From: Azospira oryzae
GTDB taxonomy: Bacteria; Pseudomonadota; Gammaproteobacteria; Burkholderiales; Rhodocyclaceae
Direction: 5' to 3'
Length of the DNA stretch: 64,000 nt
NCBI RefSeq assembly: GCF_004217225.1
Contig: NZ_SHKM01000001.1
Span: forward strand, 1,774,137 to 1,838,136
Positions 23,165 to 31,923 of this stretch are shown here, piece after piece (position 1 is the first letter of the stretch; each line of letters starts with the position of its first letter). The notes beneath the pieces are model-generated. The model made no database searches. It saw only the letters and a program-made list of their open reading frames with translations, and was not told where the DNA came from. The translations under genes and the position numbers were made by a program.

Positions 23165-24595
23165 CTATTGCCGCTGGGGCAGCTGGATGGACTGGGTTTC
23201 CAGGAAATCCTCCACCCCGTGGCGCCCCAGCTCCCGGCCGTAGCCGGACTGCTTGAAGCCGCCGAAGGGCGCCAGCAGGTTGAAGAAGGCGCCGTTGATA
23301 TCCACCTGGCCGGCCCGCAGGCGGCGGGCGAAGGCCAGGGCCCGGGCCTCGTCGGCAGACCACACGCCAGCCGCCAGGCCGTAGTCGGTGCCGTTGGCGA
23401 TGGCCTCGGCCTCCGCCTCGTCCCGGTAGGTGAGGATGGCCAGCACCGGGCCGAACACCTCCTCCCGGGCCAGGGCGGCATCGGGCCGCACCCGGCCGAA
23501 CACCGTGGGCCGCACGTAGTAGCCGGTGGGCAAGCCTTCCGGCGCGGCGCTGCCGCCGCACAGCAGCTCGGCGCCGTCGGCCACGGCCTGGTCGATCATG
23601 GCCCGCACCCGCTGCCGCTGCTGGCCGGAAACCAGGGGACCGAGACGGCAGCCCTCCGCCAGGGGATCGCCCAGGGTGTAGGCCGCCGCGGCCTGCACCG
23701 CCAGGGCGGCAGCCTCGGCATAGCGCTCTTGCGGCACCAGCAGCCGGGTCAGGGCCGAGCAGGCCTGGCCGGAATTGAGGAAGCAGCCGGCCACCGTGCC
23801 CTTCACCGCCGCCGCCAGATCCGCATCCGGCAGCACCACGGAGGCGGACTTGCCGCCCAGCTCCAGGGACACGCGCTTCACCGTGGCCGCCGCCACCGCC
23901 GCCACCCGTTTGCCGGCGGCCGTGCTGCCGGTGAAGGAGACAGCCGCCAGGGCGGGATGGGCGGCCAGGGCCTCGCCCACCACCGGGCCGTAGCCGGTGA
24001 CCAGATTGAAGACGCCGGCGGGCAGCCCCGCCGCCTCGATCACCTCGGCCAGGAGGAAGGCGTTGAGGGGCGCCACTTCCGAGGGCTTCAGGACCACCGT
24101 GCAGCCGGCGGCCAGGGCGGCGCCGACCTTGGCGGCGATCTGGTGCAGGGGGAAGTTCCAGGGCGTGATGCAGGCCACCGGACCGGTGGGCACCTTCAGC
24201 ACCAGGGACTGACCGATGCGCTCCTCGGCGAAACCCTCGGCGGCGATGCGGGCGCAGGCGGCGAAGGTGAAGATGGGATTGCCGGCCTGGACCCGGGTGG
24301 CCAGTTTCACCGGCATGCCCACCTCGCTGGCGATGAGGCGGCCCAGCTCATCCTGGCGGGCCTTGAGGCCATCGGCGATCTTCTGCAGGAAGGCGCCCCG
24401 CTGCGCCCCGGAGAGGGCGGCCCAGGCAGGAAAGGCGGCCGCCGCGGCCCGGGCTGCCCGGTCGGCGTCGGTGGCCGTGCCTTCCGGCACCCGGGCGATG
24501 ACCGTCTCGGTGGCCGGATTCTCCACGTCGATGAAGGCGTTGCCGTCGGGGGCGACCCACTGGCCGCCGATGTAGAAACGGGAATGCTGCTGCAT
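23165..24595 (-). CDS. NAD(P)+-dependent aldehyde dehydrogenase
   Basis: 476-residue ALDH-superfamily enzyme oxidising an aldehyde to the acid. It shows PWNFPLHQIAAKVGAAL, SFTGSTAAGKRVA (cofactor loop), LELGGKSASVVL with the general-base glutamate, NSGQACSALTRLLV with the catalytic cysteine, and EVFGPVLAI. The substrate is not deducible; similarity is to the broad NAD-dependent class. The start is MQQHSRFYIGGQWV with a GGAGA-type SD just upstream. It converges with the HPP gene; the gap contains an imperfect GC-rich hairpin (23111-23144) without a T-run. Confidence 0.92.
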   Translation of the reverse strand: MQQHSRFYIGGQWVAPDGNAFIDVENPATETVIARVPEGTATDADRAARAAAAAFPAWAALSGAQRGAFLQKIADGLKARQDELGRLIASEVGMPVKLATRVQAGNPIFTFAACARIAAEGFAEERIGQSLVLKVPTGPVACITPWNFPLHQIAAKVGAALAAGCTVVLKPSEVAPLNAFLLAEVIEAAGLPAGVFNLVTGYGPVVGEALAAHPALAAVSFTGSTAAGKRVAAVAAATVKRVSLELGGKSASVVLPDADLAAAVKGTVAGCFLNSGQACSALTRLLVPQERYAEAAALAVQAAAAYTLGDPLAEGCRLGPLVSGQQRQRVRAMIDQAVADGAELLCGGSAAPEGLPTGYYVRPTVFGRVRPDAALAREEVFGPVLAILTYRDEAEAEAIANGTDYGLAAGVWSADEARALAFARRLRAGQVDINGAFFNLLAPFGGFKQSGYGRELGRHGVEDFLETQSIQLPQRQ

Positions 24596-24847
24596 GGGGA
24601 AGTCTCCTCTTCTGGTTTTCTGGCGTGGGCCCGGCGGGGCCGATCGGGGCAGACGCGCGCCGGACCCACTCCCGGATTCTAAGGCAGGGCGGAGCCGGTG
24701 CAGGAACTGGCAAGGGCAGCGGCGAGGCATGCCGCCAGGAGGCAGGAAGGACGGCCATCCCGGGCATGGCATGGCGGAGATGGCCGCCGTTGCTGGCTCC
24801 CAGGCCATCGCCTGCGGCAGGCCGGCCCGGCCTTCAGCAAGGCCAGA

Positions 24848-25624
24848 TCAGCGCCCGAGCAGGGCCGCCAGTTCCGCCGCATCGAAGCCCGCCGCCCGCC
24901 GCGCCTCCAGGTTGAAGGGCCCCCGCACCTTGGGGGCGCCATAGCGGGCCGCCAGCTCCGCCTCCGCCGCCAGGGGCTCCAGGCCCCGCTCGCGGCAGAC
25001 GTGGCGATACCAGCGGTTGCCCGCCGCCACATGGCCGATCTCGTCCCGCAGGATGACATCCAGGATCGGGCCGGCGGCGACCTCCCCGGCCTGCACCAGC
25101 TTGTCGCGGATGCCCCGGTTCACATCCAGCCCCCGGGCTTCCATGGCCCGGGGCACCAGGGCCAGGCGGGCCAGCACGTCGTCCGCCGTCTTCTCCGCCA
25201 TGTCCCACAGGCCCCGGTGGGCCGCAAAGTCGCCGTAGGCGTAGCCCAGGGTGCGCAGATGGTCGTCCACCAGGGTGAAGTGCTGGGCCTCCTCCCGGGC
25301 GATGCGCAGCCAGTCCCGGTAAAAATCCTCGGGCAGATCGGGGAAGCGCCAGACGATGTCCAGGGCCAGGTCGATGGCGTTGAACTCGATATGGGCGATG
25401 GCGTGCAGCAGGGCGGCCCGTCCCTCCGCCGTGTGCAGGGAACGGCGCGGCACTTCGGCCGGCGGCACCAGCAGCGGCCGCGGTGGCCGCCCCAGCAGGG
25501 GCGCGGTTGGCACAAGCCGCAGGCCCGGCGCCACCGGCCCCGCCGGATCGAGGGCCAGCACCGCCGCCACCTTGGCGGGCACGGTATCGAGCATCAGGGC
25601 GGCGAGGGCTTGCTGGCGGAGCAT
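24848..25624 (-). CDS. DUF455 ferritin-like protein
   Basis: 258-residue protein of the DUF455 family, predicted four-helix ferritin-like fold. Two carboxylate-histidine pairs are visible, REEAQHF and RDEIGHV, together with IAHIEFNAIDLALD; these are the expected ligands of a di-iron site. Family members are related to MiaE-like tRNA hydroxylases, but no substrate is established. The start is MLRQQALAALML at 25622-25624; the upstream extension lacks family features. Confidence 0.83.
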   Translation of the reverse strand: MLRQQALAALMLDTVPAKVAAVLALDPAGPVAPGLRLVPTAPLLGRPPRPLLVPPAEVPRRSLHTAEGRAALLHAIAHIEFNAIDLALDIVWRFPDLPEDFYRDWLRIAREEAQHFTLVDDHLRTLGYAYGDFAAHRGLWDMAEKTADDVLARLALVPRAMEARGLDVNRGIRDKLVQAGEVAAGPILDVILRDEIGHVAAGNRWYRHVCRERGLEPLAAEAELAARYGAPKVRGPFNLEARRAAGFDAAELAALLGR

Positions 25625-25883
25625 GGGCGGACGTTCATCAAAAGGAAACGGCAGTGTGCCAAAAATAGGGGACCGCTGCAGCGCGGGACAGACGACGGGA
25701 ACGCCGGGACTGACGCCCGGCGGCAGTGCATCGCTAGCAAACAAGGCGCCACCGTGGTGCATGGCAAGCGCCCCCGGGGGAACGCGCCGGCCAACCTTTC
25801 CCACCACCCGGAAAGCCGCGTCCTGCCTTGATCCCGGAGGTCCGACAGCAAGCCTGGGAGCCTGACCGCGCATCGGGCACGGC

Positions 25884-25900
25884 CTTTGCTGAAAGCAAAG
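25884..25900. repeat. Short inverted repeat before a small ORF
   Basis: CTTTGCT, GAA loop, AGCAAAG: a seven-base perfect stem 41 bases before a 39-codon ORF. It could be an operator or a leader hairpin. Confidence 0.4.
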
Positions 25901-25940
25901 TGGGAGCGTCCGTCACCATCGACCTTTACGGAGAAAAATC

Positions 25941-26060
25941 ATGAACGGAACTGAAATCGAAATGACCCTGCGGGAACTGGAAATCCACCACAAACTGACC
26001 CAGGTCCTGCTGCTGGCCGTAGTGGCCTTCTGCGCCGGCGCCGTGGCCCTCAGTCTCTAG
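25941..26060 (+). CDS. Possible 39-residue single-span membrane peptide
   Basis: The frame begins MNGTEIEMTLRELEIHHKLT with GGAG eight bases upstream of ATG 25941 and ends in one hydrophobic helix (about residues 21-38, rich in Val, Leu and Ala). An amphipathic N-terminal segment followed by a membrane anchor is a sensible small-protein design, and the SD is good. I recognise no family. Its last 11 bases overlap the 3' end of the opposite-strand membrane protein gene. Confidence 0.45.
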   Translation: MNGTEIEMTLRELEIHHKLTQVLLLAVVAFCAGAVALSL

Positions 26061-26379
26061 GTGGCAGCAAGGAGCAAAGCCCCCGGGCGGCCAGCCAGGC
26101 CAGGCCGCCCCACAGCAGCAGCAGGAAGGCCCAGCCCGCCAGGCTCGGCGCACACCAGCCCCAGCCGCAGGCCCCATCGTGCTGCAGCAGCCCGGGGAGG
26201 CCCAGGGCGTGGAACAGGTAGATGGAAAGATAGGGAATCGCCGCCAGCAGCCCCAGGGGCGAATCCAGGTAGGCGGGGAAGAACAGCCCCGGCAGCAGCA
26301 ACAGGCCGTAGAGGCCGACCAGGGCGACGAACACCGGCGCGGTGCGCCGCCGGGCGCTGCCGGAAGTGGCCGCCTTCAT
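26050..26379 (-). CDS. Small membrane protein of unknown function
   Basis: 109 residues from MKAATSGSARRRTAP, with a basic N-terminus followed by three hydrophobic helices (about 15-37, 42-58, 78-98). A short cysteine/tryptophan-rich loop HDGACGWGWCAP lies between the second and third. No family is recognised. It starts 31 bases after the stop of the secreted protein gene upstream on the same strand, so the two may form a pair. The SD is weak, which lowers confidence in the start. Confidence 0.5.
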   Translation of the reverse strand: MKAATSGSARRRTAPVFVALVGLYGLLLLPGLFFPAYLDSPLGLLAAIPYLSIYLFHALGLPGLLQHDGACGWGWCAPSLAGWAFLLLLWGGLAWLAARGLCSLLPPRD

Positions 26380-26410
26380 GGCCAGACGGGCTCGGCGATC
26401 GCCGGGCCGG

Positions 26411-26839
26411 TCACGGCGCTTCCTTGAGATAGGGGCCCCAGCACCGATCCGGCCGGGGTTCGACGCAGGCAACGTACTTGGCGTAATCCGCCGAGAAACG
26501 CACGAAGACGGTCCAGTCCCTGCCGGAAAAATCCTCACTGGAGCCTGAACAGTCGGGGCCGCCGCTGTCCTTCAGGTTGTGCCCGGTCAGGGTGTAAAAC
26601 CCATTGACGTCCGGCACCGCCGACAGCTCGTAGCGTTCCTCCACATACTCCTCGCCGCTGGTGCCGGAGAGAAAGCCGTTCGCACGGTAGGTGTGTCGCT
26701 CCGTGCAGCCATTGGGCAAACGGAAAGACCAGGTCCCAACGATGGGACTGAACTTCAGCTCCACCTCGGACGACGGGGACGCGGCCTGGGCCGACAGGGC
26801 AGGGAATACGGCAGCAAGCAGCAGCAGAAATTTCTTCAT
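26411..26839 (-). CDS. Secreted protein of unknown function
   Basis: 142 residues with a clear signal peptide (MKKFLLLLAAVFPALSAQAA). The mature part contains IVGTWSFRLPNGCTERHTY and later Cys residues (PDCSG, YVACVEP, DRCWG), consistent with disulphides in the periplasm. The GTW...C-E-hydrophobic pattern resembles small lipocalin-like or 'protein of unknown lipid-binding' domains, but I cannot assign a family. It lies 41 bases downstream of the LytTR regulator gene. Confidence 0.65.
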   Translation of the reverse strand: MKKFLLLLAAVFPALSAQAASPSSEVELKFSPIVGTWSFRLPNGCTERHTYRANGFLSGTSGEEYVEERYELSAVPDVNGFYTLTGHNLKDSGGPDCSGSSEDFSGRDWTVFVRFSADYAKYVACVEPRPDRCWGPYLKEAP

Positions 26840-26880
26840 CCCACTCTCTCTGTATAGCGAAAACTCACGCCAAACACCGC

Positions 26881-27666
26881 CTACTTGGCGTACTGCTTCA
26901 CCGTCGCCCACTGGCGGCGGCTCACCGGCAGTTTTTCCGGCACTTCCTTGAGCAGGGCCAGCCACTGTTCGCCGCCCTCTTCCCCGTCCCCCTGGCCCCG
27001 CTCGAAACCGGCCAGGGCATCCTTGGCCACCAGCACGCTGCGGTGCAGGCGGATGAAGCGTTCGGCGAATTCCTGCTCCAGATGGGTGAGGGCCTCGTCC
27101 AGCAGGTATTCCCGCTCCCGGGTGCGGGCGGTGACGTATTTGAGATCGGCCTTGAGATAGAGCACGTCCTGCACCGGCACCAGCAGGATGCGGCCCCGTT
27201 CGTGGCAGGAGAAGTGGCGGCGGGCGCCCTGGCCGGACTCCTGACGCACCTTGGCCAGACGTTCGGCAGTGAGGGGACCCACCAGCCGGGCCTTTTCCAG
27301 GGCGGCCTGGAGGCGGGCCAGACGCACCGGCTTGAGCAGGTAATCCACCGCATTGAGGTCGAAGGCCTGGACGGCGTGGCTGTCGTAGGCGGTGGCGAAG
27401 ATCACCGCCGGCGGCCGCGGCAGGCCGGCCAGGTGGCGGGCCAGCTCCAGGCCGTCCATCTTGGGCATGCGGATGTCCACCAGCACCACGTCGGGCTGCA
27501 CCTGCTGGATCAGTTCCAGGGCCGCTTCGCCGTCGCCGGCCTCCCCCACCACCCGGGTCGGCAGTTCCAGGGCCAGGTCCTCCAGCAGGGTGCCCATGCG
27601 CCGGCGGGCCGGCGCTTCGTCATCCACCAGGACGATGCTGAGAGGGGCGGGCGTGGGCTCGGTCAT
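26881..27666 (-). CDS. LytTR-type response regulator, AlgR-like
   Basis: 261-residue DNA-binding regulator. The receiver domain (about 8-130) has acidic residues in VLVDDEAPARRR, the phosphorylated Asp in VVLVDIRMPKMDGL and the lysine in LLKPVRL. The C-terminal LytTR domain (about 155-255) contains DVLYLKADLKYVTART and FIRLHRSVLVAKDAL. The start overlaps the kinase stop as ATGA, so the pair is cotranslated. AlgR-like regulators control exopolysaccharide or type IV pilus traits in Pseudomonas; the target here is unknown. Confidence 0.92.
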   Translation of the reverse strand: MTEPTPAPLSIVLVDDEAPARRRMGTLLEDLALELPTRVVGEAGDGEAALELIQQVQPDVVLVDIRMPKMDGLELARHLAGLPRPPAVIFATAYDSHAVQAFDLNAVDYLLKPVRLARLQAALEKARLVGPLTAERLAKVRQESGQGARRHFSCHERGRILLVPVQDVLYLKADLKYVTARTREREYLLDEALTHLEQEFAERFIRLHRSVLVAKDALAGFERGQGDGEEGGEQWLALLKEVPEKLPVSRRQWATVKQYAK

Positions 27667-28682
27667 GGCAACGGTCTCCGCAGGGGAAGGGTGATGCGCA
27701 CCCGGTAGGTGCCGTTCTGTTCGCTGCTTTCCAGGCGCGCCTCCAGGTCGTAGTAGAGGTCCAGGCGCTCCCGGATGTTGGCCAGGGCCATGCGGTTGCC
27801 GGCATGGTGACCCTGGCCCGGGGGACAGGGATTGGTCAGTTCCGCCACCATGGCGTCGCCCTGGCGGGAAAAACCGATATGGATGGTGCCGCTGCCCTCC
27901 CCGGGCTCGATGCCGTGGTAGACGGCGTTCTCCAGCAGGGGCTGCAGCATCAGGGGCGGCACCAGGGCGTCGTCGGGCACGTCCACGATGTCCCACTCCA
28001 CCTTGAGCCGCTCGCCCAGGCGCAGCTTTTCCAGCCCCAGGTATTGGCGGCAGAGGGCGATTTCGTCGGACAGGGGCGAGAGATTGCGGGCATCCCGCAT
28101 CAGGGCGCGGAACAGGTCGGCCAGCTCCTCCAGGGCCGTCTCGGCCCGCCGCGGGTCCTGGCGGATGAGGGAAAGCACGGCGTTGAGGCTGTTGAAGAGG
28201 AAGTGGGGGCGGATGCGGGCGGTCAGGGCCTGCAGGCGGGCCTCGGCCACGGCGGGGGAGAAGGCCCGGGCCCGCAGGCTGAAATAGAGGAGCAGGGGCA
28301 GGGTCGCCGCCGCCGCCAGCAGGGCCGCCCGCAGGGCAGCGCCCCAGCCGCCTTCGATGAGGCCCATGAAACGCCAGAAGTCGAAGAACAGCAGGGCCTG
28401 GGCCATCACCAGCAACAGCACCAGGGCCTGGCCGGCCCGGGGCTTGAGGCGCCACAGCCAGTCCCGGCCCAGGGCCAGCAGCCCCAGGGTGGACAGCAGC
28501 AGGGGCTCGCACCAGGTGGCCAGTTCCACCAGGCGCTGGGGCCAGTCCTCCAGACGGGGCGCCAGCAGCAGGGCAGCGGCAGCCACCAGCAGGTTGGCCC
28601 CCAGCAGGATGCGCAGCATGACGCCCAGATTGCGGCAGTCCGGCAGGGGATGGGCAGCGGGGTTTTGCTTTATACTTGCCAA
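27663..28682 (-). CDS. LytS/AlgZ-type sensor histidine kinase
   Basis: Partner kinase of the LytTR regulator. Four membrane spans (about the first 140 residues) precede the His_kinase domain with [18 protein letters not shown] (phosphorylated His) and a HATPase domain with [13 protein letters not shown] and [10 protein letters not shown]. The start is uncertain. The conserved N-terminal [13 protein letters not shown] segment argues for initiation upstream of the internal ATG at 28619, but only TTG codons are available (28682 or 28727); I used 28682. The 5' end abuts the argH promoter region on the other strand. Confidence 0.85.
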   Translation of the reverse strand: MASIKQNPAAHPLPDCRNLGVMLRILLGANLLVAAAALLLAPRLEDWPQRLVELATWCEPLLLSTLGLLALGRDWLWRLKPRAGQALVLLLVMAQALLFFDFWRFMGLIEGGWGAALRAALLAAAATLPLLLYFSLRARAFSPAVAEARLQALTARIRPHFLFNSLNAVLSLIRQDPRRAETALEELADLFRALMRDARNLSPLSDEIALCRQYLGLEKLRLGERLKVEWDIVDVPDDALVPPLMLQPLLENAVYHGIEPGEGSGTIHIGFSRQGDAMVAELTNPCPPGQGHHAGNRMALANIRERLDLYYDLEARLESSEQNGTYRVRITLPLRRPLP

Positions 28683-28801
28683 CTTATTTGCGCTTTCCGT
28701 GCAGTTTTCAGCGGCTTTTCCTGGCAAATGGCGGCGAAATTCCAGCTTTGCGCCTCTTTGCTCCGGTTTGCCTCAAATTCGTCCCAAGTTTCCCACATAT
28801 C

Positions 28802-30187
28802 ATGACCCAACAGAACTCCTCCTACACCTGGGCCGGCCGTTTCTCCGAGCCCATGTCCGACCTGGTCAAGCGCTACACCGCCTCCGTCGATTTCGACCAG
28901 CGCCTGTGGCGCCAGGACATCAACGGCTCCCTGGCCCACGCCCGCATGCTGGCCAAGCAGGGCATCATCGCCGCCGCCGACCTGGCCGACATCGAGAAGG
29001 GCATGGCCCAGATCGTGGAGGAGATCGAATCCGGCAAGTTCGAATGGTCCCTGGACCTGGAGGACGTGCACCTCAATATCGAAAAGCGCCTCACCACCCT
29101 GGTGGGCGACGCCGGCAAGCGCCTGCACACCGGCCGCTCCCGCAACGACCAGGTGGCCACCGACATCCGCCTCTGGCTGCGCGACACCATCGACACCATC
29201 GTCGAACTGATCAAGGCTTTCCAGACCGCACTGCTGGTCCTGGCCGAGAAGGAAGCCGCCACCCCCATGCCCGGCTCCACCCACCTGCAGGTGGCCCAGC
29301 CGGTGACCTTCGGCCACCATCTGCTGGCCTACTTCGAGATGACCCAGCGGGACAAGGAGCGCTTCCTCGACTGCCGCAAGCGGGTGAACCGCCTGCCCCT
29401 GGGCGCCGCCGCCCTGGCCGGCACCACCTACCCCATCGACCGGGAATTCGTCGCCGCCCAGCTGGGCTTCGACGGCGTCTGCGAAAATTCCCTGGATGCC
29501 GTTTCCGACCGGGACTTCGGCATTGAATTCTGTGCCGCCGCCTCCCTGCTGATGACCCACTTCTCCCGCCTCTCGGAAGAACTGGTGCTGTGGATGAACC
29601 CCCGTTTCGGCTACGTCAAGATCGCCGACCGCTTCTGCACCGGCTCTTCCATCATGCCCCAGAAGAAGAACCCGGACGTGCCGGAACTGGCCCGGGGCAA
29701 GACCGGCCGGGTGAACGGCAGCCTCATCTCCATGCTGACCCTGATGAAGGGCCAGCCCCTGGCCTACAACAAGGACAACCAGGAAGACAAGGAACCCCTG
29801 TTCGACGCCGCCGATACGGTCATCGACACCCTGCGCATCTTCGCCGACATGATGGGCGGCATCGAGGCCCGGCCCGAGCGCATGCGCGGCGCCCTGGCCG
29901 AAGGCTTTGCCACCGCCACCGACCTGGCCGACTACCTGGTGAAGAAGGGCCTGCCCTTCCGCGAAGCCCACGAAGTCGTCGGCGCCGCCGTCAAGGCTGC
30001 CGAGACCCAGGGCAAGGACCTGGCCGACCTCACCCTGGCCGAGCTGCAGGCCTTCTCCCCCCTGGTGCAGAGCGACGTGGCCACCTGCCTGACCATCGAA
30101 GGCTCCCTGGCCGCCCGCAACCACATCGGCGGCACCGCCCCCGAACAGGTCAAGGCCGCCATCGCCCGGGCCAAGGCCCGGGTGTAA
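28802..30187 (+). CDS. argH: Argininosuccinate lyase
   Basis: Last step of arginine synthesis: argininosuccinate to arginine and fumarate; homotetramer of the fumarase/aspartase superfamily. 461 residues start [18 protein letters not shown]. Motifs include [28 protein letters not shown] and the superfamily signature [12 protein letters not shown] near residue 280. ATG 28802 is chosen on family alignment. TATACT at 28671-28676 is a possible -10, giving a leader of about 120 bases. Confidence 0.96.
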   Translation: MTQQNSSYTWAGRFSEPMSDLVKRYTASVDFDQRLWRQDINGSLAHARMLAKQGIIAAADLADIEKGMAQIVEEIESGKFEWSLDLEDVHLNIEKRLTTLVGDAGKRLHTGRSRNDQVATDIRLWLRDTIDTIVELIKAFQTALLVLAEKEAATPMPGSTHLQVAQPVTFGHHLLAYFEMTQRDKERFLDCRKRVNRLPLGAAALAGTTYPIDREFVAAQLGFDGVCENSLDAVSDRDFGIEFCAAASLLMTHFSRLSEELVLWMNPRFGYVKIADRFCTGSSIMPQKKNPDVPELARGKTGRVNGSLISMLTLMKGQPLAYNKDNQEDKEPLFDAADTVIDTLRIFADMMGGIEARPERMRGALAEGFATATDLADYLVKKGLPFREAHEVVGAAVKAAETQGKDLADLTLAELQAFSPLVQSDVATCLTIEGSLAARNHIGGTAPEQVKAAIARAKARV

Positions 30188-30210
30188 GCTAGCGACAATA
30201 GCAACACAAC

Positions 30211-30237
30211 GCTGCTCCGCCGCCCCGGCGGAGCAGC
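30211..30237. repeat. Perfect 12-bp hairpin after argH
   Basis: GCTGCTCCGCCG, loop CCC, CGGCGGAGCAGC. It is very stable but lacks a T-run, so it may be a 3' stabilising hairpin or Rho-assisted end for argH rather than an intrinsic terminator. Confidence 0.6.
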
Positions 30238-30332
30238 GGGGCAAGCAGTCCCTGCCCGCATTCCGCCTCACCTGCCTCATCCCGCTTCAGCTGTCGCCGC
30301 CTGCAATAACAAACATGGAGCCTGACAGTCCC

Positions 30333-31625
30333 ATGGAAAAGATCGGCAAGTACGACGTCATCCGGGAACTGGGCCGGGGTGCCACCAGCACCGTGTTCCT
30401 CGCCCACGATTCCTTCGCCGACCGCGACGTGGCGGTCAAGCTGGCCTTTCCCGAAGTCCTCAAGGACCCGGAACGGGGCAAGCTCTACTCCCACCTCTTC
30501 CTCAACGAAGCCTCCCTCGCCGGCAAGCTCAACCATCCCCACATCGTGCAGATCTACGACGCGGTGGTGGAGGAGAACCTGGCCTACATCGTCATGGAGT
30601 ACGTGCCCGGCGGCACCCTGGAGGATTTCTGCGACCCAGCCAAGCTGCTGCCGGTGGAGCGGGTGGTGGAGATCATCTTCAAATGCACCCGGGCCCTGGA
30701 TTTCGCCTTCCGCCTCGGCATCACCCACCGGGACATCAAGCCGGCCAACATCCTCCTGGCCGAATCGGACGCCCGGGGCTTCTCCGGCGACATCAAGATT
30801 TCCGACTTCGGCGCCGCCCTCACCGCCGGCACCGACCGCACCCAGGTCTCGGGCATCGGCTCCCCGGCCTACATGTCGCCCCAGCAGGTCAAGGAACAGC
30901 CCCTGGACCACCGCACCGACATCTATTCCCTGGGCGTGGTGATGTACCAGATGCTCACCGGCCAGCTGCCCTTCCAGGCCAGTACCAACTACAACATGGT
31001 GTACCAGATCATCCATCTGGCGCCGACGCCGCCCGGCCAGTTGCGCCACGACCTGCCGCCGGCCCTGGAGGCCATCGTGCAGAAGGCCATGGCCAAGGAC
31101 CTGGACGACCGCTACGCCACCTGGGAGGAATTCGCCCACGACCTGGCCCAGGCGGTGCGCAACAAGCAGCTGCAGGCCCGGCAGGACGAGTTCGCCGACA
31201 CGGAGAAGTTCGACACCCTGCGCGCCCTGCCCTTCTTCGCCGGTTTCTCCGACGTGGAGATCTGGGAAGTGCTGCGCTTCTCCCGTTGGGACAAGGTGAC
31301 GCCGGGAGACGTCATCATGCGCGATGGCGAAAAGGGCGACTTCTTCTGCTTCCTGGCAGAAGGGGAACTGAAGGTGACCAAGGGCGGCAAGATCCTCAAC
31401 CTGCTCACCGCCGGCGACTGCTTCGGCGAGATGGCGGTCATCGCCGGCGGCCACAAGACCCGGGGCGCCGACGTGGTGGCCCTGACCCAGGCCAAGATCG
31501 TCACGGTCAAGGGCGAAGCCCTGCACAAGGCGTCGGAAACCTGCCGCATGCACTTCTACCAGTCCTTCCTGGAAGTACTGGCCAGCCGCCTGGCCCTGGC
31601 CAACGCCCGCCTCGCCGCCTTCTAG
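30333..31625 (+). CDS. Ser/Thr protein kinase fused to a cyclic-nucleotide-binding domain
   Basis: 430 residues. Residues about 5-265 form a Hanks-type kinase with GRGATSTVFLAHD (glycine loop), VAVKLAF, HRDIKPANIL and DFGAAL, so it should be catalytically competent. Residues about 295-420 form a cNMP-binding/CAP-effector domain with FAGFSDVEIWEVL, DGEKGDFFCFLAEGEL and the phosphate-binding cassette GDCFGEMAVI followed by an arginine. There is no membrane segment, so it is cytoplasmic. The start is ATG 30333, which has GGAG upstream; an in-frame ATG at 30315 has no SD. Kinase control by a cyclic nucleotide is inferred from architecture. Confidence 0.88.
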   Translation: MEKIGKYDVIRELGRGATSTVFLAHDSFADRDVAVKLAFPEVLKDPERGKLYSHLFLNEASLAGKLNHPHIVQIYDAVVEENLAYIVMEYVPGGTLEDFCDPAKLLPVERVVEIIFKCTRALDFAFRLGITHRDIKPANILLAESDARGFSGDIKISDFGAALTAGTDRTQVSGIGSPAYMSPQQVKEQPLDHRTDIYSLGVVMYQMLTGQLPFQASTNYNMVYQIIHLAPTPPGQLRHDLPPALEAIVQKAMAKDLDDRYATWEEFAHDLAQAVRNKQLQARQDEFADTEKFDTLRALPFFAGFSDVEIWEVLRFSRWDKVTPGDVIMRDGEKGDFFCFLAEGELKVTKGGKILNLLTAGDCFGEMAVIAGGHKTRGADVVALTQAKIVTVKGEALHKASETCRMHFYQSFLEVLASRLALANARLAAF

Positions 31626-31646
31626 GCGCCTTCCGGTCGCCCCGCC

Positions 31647-31910
31647 CTAGCGCAGGGTGAACAGGTACTTGGCCTTGGGCTCCGGGGCCGCAGCCACAGG
31701 CTCGGCCGGGTCCAGCGCCATGGCCTGGCGCAGTTTGCCCGCCAGCTGGGCCAGTTCCTCCTGGCCCGAGCCTTCGGCCAGGGCCACGATGGCCCGGGCG
31801 TATTCCTTGTTTTCCTTCATGTAATCCACATCGGTGATGCGGTTGAGGCTGCGCCGCATCAGTACGTGGATGCGCCCGATCAGGGCGAATATTTCACTGT
31901 CGCTGCTCAT
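31647..31910 (-). CDS. Conserved-looking hypothetical protein, 87 residues
   Basis: A soluble, mostly helical small protein starting MSSDSEIFALIGRIHVLMRR, with a helical middle (NKEYARAIVALAEGSGQEEL) and an Ala/Pro-rich linker before the C-terminal KYLFTLR. No family is recognised. It is 13 bases downstream of amtB on the same strand, so it may be cotranscribed and share the sigma-54 promoter. Confidence 0.6.
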   Translation of the reverse strand: MSSDSEIFALIGRIHVLMRRSLNRITDVDYMKENKEYARAIVALAEGSGQEELAQLAGKLRQAMALDPAEPVAAAPEPKAKYLFTLR

Positions 31911-31923
31911 GGCCGTTGCGTCC

